From G039029935 sp039029935 (GTDB taxonomy: Bacteria; Chloroflexota; Anaerolineae; Caldilineales; Caldilineaceae), in contig JBCCFC010000270.1 of the NCBI GenBank assembly GCA_039029935.1, forward strand, positions 1-12,202: a stretch of 12,202 nucleotides of DNA, written 5' to 3'. Of this stretch, positions 6,746-12,202 are shown one piece after another. Position numbers and translations under genes: made by a program. A model generated the notes under the pieces. It made no database searches, was not told where the DNA came from, and worked only from the letters and a program-made list of their open reading frames with translations. How positions within the stretch are numbered: the stretch's first letter is position 1; each line of letters starts with the position of its first letter.

Positions 6746-8122
6746 CTACGACGGCAAATCCAAATCCAATACCGCCTGCACCTTCTCCTCAATCACACCA
6801 GCATGTTCACCCCAAGAAACTTCGCCTTCCCAGATCAAGTCGATCTCGTTGCGGAAGACATCGTTGGCTTCGGTGAAGCGTGTGTTGCTTGGCATTGGGA
6901 ATGGCTCGATGCCAGCGGTCAGCAGTGTATCGGTGATGCCAAACATACGGTTGACCTCATTCACCTGCTCGTCTGTCCATGCCGATTTGTGCCCATTGGG
7001 CTGGAGCTTGCCTTCCAACACCATCATCACACCCGCCTCGCCAGATGAGATCATCTTCATGTATTGCCATGCTTCGTCGATGTGTTCTGACGTAGAAGCG
7101 ATCATGTGCTGGTTGCCAGAGTAACATGTGCCTTGGCGACCTTCTGCACCGACTGGCAGTGGCACGGCATCAATCTCAAATGCACCATCAACCTGATTGA
7201 TGAAGTTCGTGACATTGCCCACGATGCTGGCATGGGTAGCGGTCAAGCCAGCAATGAAGAGACGACCTGCTGAGTTCTCGATGTAGTCAGCTTTGCGTGG
7301 TGACACCTTGCTGTCGAGCAGGTCCAGATACCATGCACCCAGTTCCGCATGGAGTGGTGTATCAAAGGTCAACGCACTGCCATCTTCGTTCATCACCCAA
7401 CTGTCGTTGTTGTCCGGTGAACCCCATGAGCGTGAGGTGTTGCTGTAGTAGTGGAACGAGTTCATGCCATCAAAGCCCAAGCCAAAGATGCCATTGTCTG
7501 GATCAGCGGCTTCCTTCGCCAACTCGGTCCATTGCTCAAAGGTCCAGCCCTCTTCTGGCAGTGGCAAGCCTTTCTCTTCCAGCATGGTCTTGTTGAAGTT
7601 GACCGCGATGTTACCACCTGGATGGACCACGCCTGGCATACTGAAGTTCTTGCCGTCATGAGAATTACCCGCCATCACGCTTGGATAGATGTCATCATAA
7701 TCATCCGGCGCATCCGACGCCAGCAAGTCGTCAATTTCGTGATAGATGCCCTTGAGATAGTTGATGAAGAGCCAGCGATGATGTCCATAGAGCAGATCAG
7801 GCAATGTACCAGAGATGTATCCGGTCTGCGTCTTGGTCTCGATTTCACCATAAATGGTCTCTTCGATCTCAACCGCAATGCCTGTCTCCTCGGTAAATCG
7901 TTCTGCCATCATCGTGGGCATCACGCTCTGCCCACCCTCTGGTGGAACCTGCACACGCAGCGTAATCTGCTCGGCGGCAGGAGCATCCCCGCCGTCACCC
8001 GAAGGGCTACCCGATGGTGCCGCTGGCGCACACGCGGCCAACACATTCAGGCTCACAACACCAACACCCGCAGCCCCAATCCCCTTCAGGAAACTACGAC
8101 GACTGATCTTGTTACGGTTCAT
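6746..8122 (-). CDS. ABC transporter extracellular sugar-binding lipoprotein (CUT1 family)
   Basis: A 458-residue family 1 solute-binding protein. The N-terminus SRRSFLKG is a twin-arginine motif, followed by a hydrophobic stretch and the lipobox LAAC with the lipidated cysteine at residue 31. A Ala/Pro/Ser/Gly-rich linker (about 32-52) then leads into the mature domain ITLRVQVPPEGGQS. It should be exported folded and tethered to the outer face of the membrane, delivering a carbohydrate to the two permeases encoded upstream. The sugar cannot be read from the sequence. ATG 8122 has AAAGGAG seven to eight bases upstream; an upstream in-frame ATG at 8173 lacks any such site. A 299-bp gap from the MalG gene suggests an extra promoter for the binding protein. 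It ends in TAG before a bidirectional terminator. Confidence 0.93.
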   Translation of the reverse strand: MNRNKISRRSFLKGIGAAGVGVVSLNVLAACAPAAPSGSPSGDGGDAPAAEQITLRVQVPPEGGQSVMPTMMAERFTEETGIAVEIEETIYGEIETKTQTGYISGTLPDLLYGHHRWLFINYLKGIYHEIDDLLASDAPDDYDDIYPSVMAGNSHDGKNFSMPGVVHPGGNIAVNFNKTMLEEKGLPLPEEGWTFEQWTELAKEAADPDNGIFGLGFDGMNSFHYYSNTSRSWGSPDNNDSWVMNEDGSALTFDTPLHAELGAWYLDLLDSKVSPRKADYIENSAGRLFIAGLTATHASIVGNVTNFINQVDGAFEIDAVPLPVGAEGRQGTCYSGNQHMIASTSEHIDEAWQYMKMISSGEAGVMMVLEGKLQPNGHKSAWTDEQVNEVNRMFGITDTLLTAGIEPFPMPSNTRFTEANDVFRNEIDLIWEGEVSWGEHAGVIEEKVQAVLDLDLPS

Positions 8123-8153
8123 ACCTATTCTCCTTTGAACTATACTATAACAC

Positions 8154-8184
8154 GATGACCGATATACTTGCATGATAACCGATA
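8154..8184 (-). promoter_or_regulatory. Candidate operator: paired GATRACCGATA sites upstream of the binding-protein gene
   Basis: GATGACCGATA (8154-8164) and GATAACCGATA (8174-8184) match at 10 of 11 positions and start 20 bp apart, about two helical turns. They lie 32-62 bp upstream of the binding-protein start. A possible -10 hexamer TATAGT reads on the minus strand at 8149-8144, without a good -35. Phased direct repeats here suggest a regulator site; no regulator gene is in the window. Confidence 0.4.
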
Positions 8185-8372
8185 GGCTACCCTAGAGATT
8201 ATTATGCAATACTAAATTAACAGTGCATAGCAAATTAGATCACCGAATACAATTCGGAGCCTATTACAGGAAGTATACTGGAGGTATACTATGGCAAGCT
8301 TAATGCTGTAACACTATATTCGCATAGAGTCCAGTAGACACCTGCAACCCCGTAGGATTTATTTGGTAATAA
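8185..8372. other. Spacer between binding-protein and MalG genes: short palindromes and a 6-codon ORF
   Basis: No real gene is seen. The spacer holds a perfect 6-bp hairpin CCGAAT-ACA-ATTCGG (8243-8257) and two GTATAC palindromes (8273-8278 and 8284-8289) starting 11 bp apart. Plus-strand GGAGG (8280-8284) stands six bases before ATG 8291, which opens a 6-codon frame (MASLML, stop at 8309-8311). The rest is AT-rich. It could be the start of a decayed plus-strand gene or part of the regulatory region. Confidence 0.4.
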
Positions 8373-8421
8373 CTGTTCGCTATTCACTGCTAACTATTAA
8401 CTATTCACTGTTAACTATTCA
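8373..8421 (-). repeat. Seven-unit heptamer array abutting the MalG stop codon
   Basis: On the minus strand the units after the TAG stop are TGAATAG, TTAACAG, TGAATAG, TTAATAG, TTAGCAG, TGAATAG and CGAACAG, with no gaps, then a degenerate TTATTAC. The array begins at the base after the stop codon, so the gene reads TAG-TGA, a double stop. Because seven is not a multiple of three, stops occur in every frame. It is related by its YRGT core to the other tracts in the window. Confidence 0.9.
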
Positions 8422-9303
8422 CTACCCCTTGATGCCTGACATGACAATACCCTGCACAAAGAACCGCTGCCCCAGGAAAAAGATGATGATGATGGGAATC
8501 ATCGACATGATGCAGACGGCCATCAGCAGATGTTGCATGGGTTCACCGCCGACTTCGGGTGCACCATTGAAGAAATGGAGTCCAATCGAGATGGTAAACT
8601 TATCCGGCGAATTGAGGTAAATCAATGGACCCAAAAAATCGCCCCACGTGGCAATCACAGTGATGATGGCAAGGGTTGCCAAAATAGGTTTGCACAGTGG
8701 CAGAAGGATAGACCAGAAGATGCGGAAATAGCTGGCCCCGTCAATGAGTGCGGCTTCGTCTAAATCTTTGGGCAGTGACATCAAAAATTGGCGCATGAGA
8801 AAGATGGCAAAGCCACCACCGCCAAACCAGAAGGGAACCCACAGCGGATAGAGCGTGTTGATCCACCCTAACCGAAAGAAGAGGACAAATTGTGGAATCA
8901 GTGTTACTTGGGCAGGGAGCATCATGGTTGCCAACGTGATAAAAAAGAGTGTGTCTCGCCCGCGATATTCAAATCGTGCCAAGGAGTAAGCGACCAATGA
9001 CGCGCTGATGACCGTGCCAGCTGTTGATAGAATGACCACAAAGGCCGAGTTCAGAAACCACTGTAAGATTTGAATGCGGTCCAGCGTCCACACACCCACA
9101 TAATTTTGCCACTGTGGGACAGCCGGGAAAATGGGTGGTGGAAAGGCAAACATTTCGCTGGAGGTTTTGAGCGAACTCATCAGTGTCCAAAACAGAGGAA
9201 ACCCAAACAGTACACAGAGGATCAACACAATTGCATAAATTGTCACGCGGCTAGGGTCAACATTCACTCCATCTTGTTTATTGCTATCAATCGCTACTGC
9301 CAT
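8422..9303 (-). CDS. Carbohydrate ABC transporter permease, MalG type
   Basis: A 293-residue inner-membrane permease of the CUT1 class. There are six predicted membrane helices; the first is at about 20-42, and the region after it (SSLKTSSEMFAFPP) is typical of MalG proteins. The EAA loop that docks the ATPase is DLDEAALIDGASYFRIFW, continuing into LLPLCKP (about 180-206), with the invariant E-A-A and D-G. The C-terminus GIVMSGIKG is the family ending. I chose ATG 9303 because AAGGGTG precedes it; an in-frame GTG at 9348 would add 15 residues (GQYSV twice) that are just translated repeat array. It is the second gene after MalF, with the 116-bp gap almost entirely repeat. It ends in TAG, directly followed by a heptamer array. 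Confidence 0.95.
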   Translation of the reverse strand: MAVAIDSNKQDGVNVDPSRVTIYAIVLILCVLFGFPLFWTLMSSLKTSSEMFAFPPPIFPAVPQWQNYVGVWTLDRIQILQWFLNSAFVVILSTAGTVISASLVAYSLARFEYRGRDTLFFITLATMMLPAQVTLIPQFVLFFRLGWINTLYPLWVPFWFGGGGFAIFLMRQFLMSLPKDLDEAALIDGASYFRIFWSILLPLCKPILATLAIITVIATWGDFLGPLIYLNSPDKFTISIGLHFFNGAPEVGGEPMQHLLMAVCIMSMIPIIIIFFLGQRFFVQGIVMSGIKG

Positions 9304-9314
9304 ATCACCCTTTC

Positions 9315-9419
9315 TTACCGAATACTGACCCACCGAATACTGACCCACTGACTACTGCCCCACTGATTACCGACCTACCGACCACCGACCTGCTGAATAC
9401 TGACATACCGAATACTGAC
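9315..9419 (-). repeat. Seven exact-length 15-bp units filling the MalF-MalG gap
   Basis: On the minus strand, immediately after the MalF TAG, come seven consecutive 15-mers of consensus GTCRGTATTCGGTRG (for example GTCAGTATTCGGTAT, then GTCAGTATTCAGCAG). The last ends directly before GAAAGGGTGAT, the MalG ribosome site. Each unit is a heptamer plus an octamer with YRGT cores. The array shares the 18-mer GGTAGGTCGGTAATCAGT with the 3' end of the BatD-like gene. Unit length 15 keeps the reading frame, giving the GQYSV pentapeptide. Confidence 0.92.
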
Positions 9420-10391
9420 CTATCCACCTTCATAATGCACCCATCGCCGTGAGTACCAAATCTGGATAAATGTGAACACAATCAGAATCGCTGCCAGCAC
9501 CCAAGCCAAGGCACTGCCATATCCCAGACGGAAATATTTAAACGCTTGGTTGTAGATGTGGAGTGCAAAGAACCATGTGGCATAGGATGGTCCACCCTGT
9601 GTGGTCACAAAAGCTGTGGTAAAGACCTTAAGCGCGGCAATAATCGCCAGCACCACATTAAAAAAGATGGTTGGTGAAATGAGCGGTAACGTCACATTGC
9701 GAAATTTGGACCAAGCCCCTGCGCCATCAATTTCCGACGCTTCGTACAACTCCTGTGGGACACCCTGTAAACCCGCCAAGAAAATAAGCATGGTGTTACC
9801 ACCCATCGCGGCCCACACATTAATCATTGTCACTGAGGCCAACGCACTGTCGCGCGCGGCCAACCACCCCGGCGGCTCACTGATGCCAATGCTGCGTAGG
9901 AACTGATTGACGGGGCCTAATTTGGGCGAAAGCAAGAATGTCCATAGCACCGCAATCGCCACTGCGGGTAATAGATGTGGCACAAAGAAAATTGTGCGGT
10001 ATATATTGGTTCCCTTCAGTTTTTGGTTGAGCAAAATCGCCAGGATCAGTGCACCGCTGATGGTAACGGGGACAAAGATGGCCGCAAAGGTAAAGGTGCG
10101 ACCGAGTGACGACCAGAATAAATCATCCTGTGTAAAGGCGCGTGTGTAGTTGGTCAGCCCGGTAAACTTTGGCGCGTTGGTCACACCATACTCGGTAAAG
10201 CCAAAATAGAGCGATGCCAAGATGGGCCCACCCCAGAAGACGATTAGCCCAATAACCCAAGGCAGCGCAAATACATAGCCCCAGAGTGCTTTTCGTGTTT
10301 GGAAGGGGGTTTTGGCTCCGACGAGACGGGCGAGCCATGTACTCTGTTCTGTATGAGTTGGATGATTCCCGACATTTTCTGCAACAGCCAC
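9420..10391 (-). CDS. Carbohydrate ABC transporter permease, MalF/UgpA type
   Basis: A 323-residue inner-membrane permease of the CUT1 class, with a cytoplasmic N-terminus of about 35 residues and six predicted helices, the first at about 37-60. The EAA loop is ELYEASEIDGAGAWSKF followed by NVTLPLISP (214-240), with the conserved E-A and D-G-A-G. MKGTNIYRT-like sequence before helix 3 (KLKGTNIYRTIFFVPHLLP) is typical of this subunit. It pairs with the MalG-type protein to form the pore. The start is GTG 10391, with AAGGGG nine bases upstream. It is the first gene of the operon, behind a good promoter at 10466-10493. No ATPase is encoded nearby, so a shared MsmX/UgpC-like ATPase elsewhere is expected. 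The gene ends in TAG at the first base of a 15-bp repeat array. Confidence 0.95.
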   Translation of the reverse strand: MAVAENVGNHPTHTEQSTWLARLVGAKTPFQTRKALWGYVFALPWVIGLIVFWGGPILASLYFGFTEYGVTNAPKFTGLTNYTRAFTQDDLFWSSLGRTFTFAAIFVPVTISGALILAILLNQKLKGTNIYRTIFFVPHLLPAVAIAVLWTFLLSPKLGPVNQFLRSIGISEPPGWLAARDSALASVTMINVWAAMGGNTMLIFLAGLQGVPQELYEASEIDGAGAWSKFRNVTLPLISPTIFFNVVLAIIAALKVFTTAFVTTQGGPSYATWFFALHIYNQAFKYFRLGYGSALAWVLAAILIVFTFIQIWYSRRWVHYEGG

Positions 10392-10465
10392 AGGCGTATT
10401 CCCCTTTCATGCAAACACGGTCGTTGGCCCTGACCGCTATTCTGCCAACATGTGCGTAGAATTTT

Positions 10466-10493
10466 ATTATACACGACTTGTGAAATGTAACAA
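10466..10493 (-). promoter_or_regulatory. Sigma-70-type promoter for the ABC transporter operon
   Basis: On the minus strand a perfect -10 TATAAT (10471-10466) follows TTGTTA (10493-10488, four of six matches to the -35 consensus) with a 16-bp spacer. It would give a leader of about 65 bases before the MalF-type GTG start. It lies between the stop of the ATPase-nuclease gene and MalF, so the transporter need not depend on read-through. Confidence 0.6.
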
Positions 10494-10513
10494 AAAATAC
10501 GTACTGGTTGATT

Positions 10514-12118
10514 TTAACCCGTCTGTATAAACACAATCTCAACCACAACCCCTGTATCTGCGTCTTGGTGTATCACCTCATATTTCTCTCGGTTCTTGTC
10601 ATCAATCTGCTCTGTAAAAAAGACCAACCACACAGTCGCCCATCCCATCGACTTGGCGTATTTGGCGGTCTGCGTCAGTGCTTTTGTATATTCATACTGA
10701 CCTGCAAAACTTTTGACTTCCAATCCATAAACCTGATTGGCATGATGAATAATCAAGTCAATCTGACCGTTACCCGTTGGGAATTCTGGGACGACATTGC
10801 CATCCTTGGGGCGCATAAAGTCGCTGAGATATTTGTAGAGGTGAAAGTGAAAGGTGGCTTCATGCACACGTAAGTCGGCACGAAGCGGTGCATCTTTCAA
10901 AATTGTTGCTCGGTGTTCTTTAAGATAGGCTTCATAGAGCCTGAGTATATTGGGGACGTTTAACGTCGTTGGGGTGATCACATTTGCCATATCCATGAAT
11001 GGATCATAGAGACGACCTAACCCCTCAAACATTTCATAGGCAAAGGAATTAAAAAGCCGCTTTTGAACAAATGGGTTGGGGAATTTGACAAATTGACTTG
11101 TCTCAACTTCTTCAAAATCAATCACCCCATTCATGTAGAGAAAATTCAGTTGCTCGTCATCAAAACTAAAACGAACCTTGTCCGTTGTTTGGAAGAGCTT
11201 AATGACGCGCTCTTTATACTTCGGTTCATGTGATTTCTGAATTAAGTTGGTGATATTGGCATTCGGCTGCGTATTTTGCCCATGACTGTATATATAGTCA
11301 AAATCCGATAGTAAGATAGGCTGTTCTGGGGTCCGATTGAATTTTTCTGTCATCAACTCACCAAACCAGCCTGTTAATCCGGGTTGGCCGCGTAACTCAT
11401 AATAAAGACGGTCAATGACATCCTGTTCGATTGTTTGTCCACTCTCACGCTCATACCATCGAAACATCTCTTGGACTTCATCATGGGTGAGATTGGTGAT
11501 GTGTACGCTGCGTTGTGTATTAAAGGGGGAGCCACTTTCGTTTTCCATGCCAAGGACACTACGCACACCAATGAGCGCAACACCATGCAGGAGGTATGTC
11601 TTTTTAGATGTTGATTTATCCTGTTGCTCTCTGCGGTGAATATAAATATTACGAAGTACACCTGCGATAGCCGCAATCACTTGTGGTTGTAAAGCGTCAA
11701 ACTCATCCATGATAAGAATCAACGGTTTGTCTAACACGGTACGCGTGAATATGCGATGAAAATCTTTGAGTCTCTTTGGCGTCGATGTGGTTTTCTCATC
11801 TAACCCTAACTCAAAAAAGAGTCGTGATGCAATTTCTTCAGCAACGACATTGGCATCACTTTCCAACTTTAAATCCTGCAAGTTCAGTTTAACCGCTTGA
11901 ACCCAGTTGAAATTTTCATCCTGTTTAATTCTTGAAACAACTTTGTGCAATATCCACGATTTGCCTGTTTGGCGCGGTGCCCACGCAGTGATGTAGTGTC
12001 CACCCTCCTCTGGGACATCTCCGATTACCTCATTCAATGTCTTCTCAACCAGTTCTGTACGTGGGACATAATAGTGAAGTCGTGTATTGACGGGCCCATA
12101 AGACGTAAATCTCCGCAT
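10514..12118 (-). CDS. P-loop ATPase fused to a PD-(D/E)XK nuclease-like domain
   Basis: A 534-residue protein. The N-terminal P-loop is APRQTGKS (47-54), with alanine in place of the first glycine as in many AAA-like ATPases of this kind. Walker B is PLILIMDEFDAL (132-143), followed by GVALIGVRSVLG (179-190). A helical middle (200-400) could be winged-helix-like. The C-terminus carries a PD-(D/E)XK core: IDLII with D454, LEVKS with E467 and K469, and a QxxxY helix (Q483, Y487), the RecB-like arrangement; E420 may be the helix-1 acid. The layout resembles AAA-ATPase_like proteins with a C-terminal DUF1703-type nuclease domain, whose role is not established; defence or mobile-element functions have been suggested. 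ATG 12118 has GGAG eight bases upstream. AT-richer than the transporter genes. No partner gene is visible. Confidence 0.85.
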   Translation of the reverse strand: MRRFTSYGPVNTRLHYYVPRTELVEKTLNEVIGDVPEEGGHYITAWAPRQTGKSWILHKVVSRIKQDENFNWVQAVKLNLQDLKLESDANVVAEEIASRLFFELGLDEKTTSTPKRLKDFHRIFTRTVLDKPLILIMDEFDALQPQVIAAIAGVLRNIYIHRREQQDKSTSKKTYLLHGVALIGVRSVLGMENESGSPFNTQRSVHITNLTHDEVQEMFRWYERESGQTIEQDVIDRLYYELRGQPGLTGWFGELMTEKFNRTPEQPILLSDFDYIYSHGQNTQPNANITNLIQKSHEPKYKERVIKLFQTTDKVRFSFDDEQLNFLYMNGVIDFEEVETSQFVKFPNPFVQKRLFNSFAYEMFEGLGRLYDPFMDMANVITPTTLNVPNILRLYEAYLKEHRATILKDAPLRADLRVHEATFHFHLYKYLSDFMRPKDGNVVPEFPTGNGQIDLIIHHANQVYGLEVKSFAGQYEYTKALTQTAKYAKSMGWATVWLVFFTEQIDDKNREKYEVIHQDADTGVVVEIVFIQTG

Positions 12119-12202
12119 ATCTTTTCTCCAGCCGTAACTATTCAGGGGGGGTAGTAATTTGAACTCAAACGAGAATCAAACGAATCGCTAACGTAAATCA
12201 AA
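12119..12202. other. Upstream spacer of the ATPase-nuclease gene
   Basis: 84 bases to the window edge. It holds the ribosome site GGAGAAAAG on the minus strand and a G7 run (12146-12152). A single heptamer-like CTGAATAG reads on the minus strand next to that run and matches the units of the array at 8373-8421. No clear promoter or gene is seen. Confidence 0.35.

Noticed and set aside
7451..8158. 235-codon plus-strand ORF antisense to the binding protein
   Set aside because: A shadow of the well-supported binding-protein gene; the translation has no family features.
9304..9348. Extended MalG start at GTG 9348
   Set aside because: It would only add translated repeat (GQYSV twice). ATG 9303 has a good ribosome site and gives the normal family length. 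Kept as a minor possibility in the findings.
10501..10517. Rho-independent terminator of the ATPase-nuclease gene
   Set aside because: The only stem (GGTT-AAAATC-AACC) has four base pairs and the T-run is about nine bases away and overlaps the MalF promoter; too weak to call.

Overview
The window looks like chromosomal DNA from a free-living bacterium, most likely a member of the Chloroflexota (Anaerolineae-like). That assignment is inferred from three things: a CUT1 sugar transporter whose binding lipoprotein carries both a Tat motif and a lipobox, a MoxR/DUF58 operon, and gaps filled with palindromic and heptamer repeats. No marker gene fixes the lineage. There are no rRNA or tRNA genes, no transposase and no CRISPR array.

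Layout. 1-209 is the 3' end of an AT-rich PIN-domain (VapC-like) gene. 250-3308 is a tight plus-strand operon: MoxR AAA+ ATPase, DUF58 protein with a VWA-like fold, and a BatD-like membrane protein with a signal peptide. The VWA (BatA/BatB) genes that often follow are absent. A 64-bp palindrome sits in frame in the N-terminal codons of the third gene. Its last 67 bp plus the adjacent repeat are tandemly duplicated (146-bp unit). Convergent to it is a cystathionine beta-synthase/cysteine synthase with a CBS-domain pair (4930-3539). 4931-5298 holds a long hairpin and three identical copies of a 47-bp double-hairpin repeat. A small DoxX-like membrane protein (5652-5299) and a SAM-dependent methyltransferase (5866-6645) are divergent. 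A strong bidirectional terminator (6674-6728) separates the methyltransferase from a minus-strand CUT1 ABC transporter: MalF-type permease (10391-9420), MalG-type permease (9303-8422) and Tat/lipobox binding protein (8122-6746). No ATPase subunit is encoded here. A minus-strand ATPase fused to a PD-(D/E)XK nuclease domain (12118-10514) closes the window.

The most unusual signal is in the spacers. Four genes (BatD-like, CBS, MalF, MalG) end in TAG, and a phased array of 7-bp or 15-bp units starts at or within a few bases of that stop. Read on the coding strand of each gene, the arrays have the same orientation and share a YRGT core. Between MalF and MalG the array is exactly seven 15-bp units and fills the gap from the stop codon to the Shine-Dalgarno sequence. 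A second family, the double hairpin at 5054-5236 with a half copy at 5732-5754, shows compensated A-T to G-C changes in its stems and fully complementary loops. Both families look like structured or transcript-oriented elements; their function is unknown.
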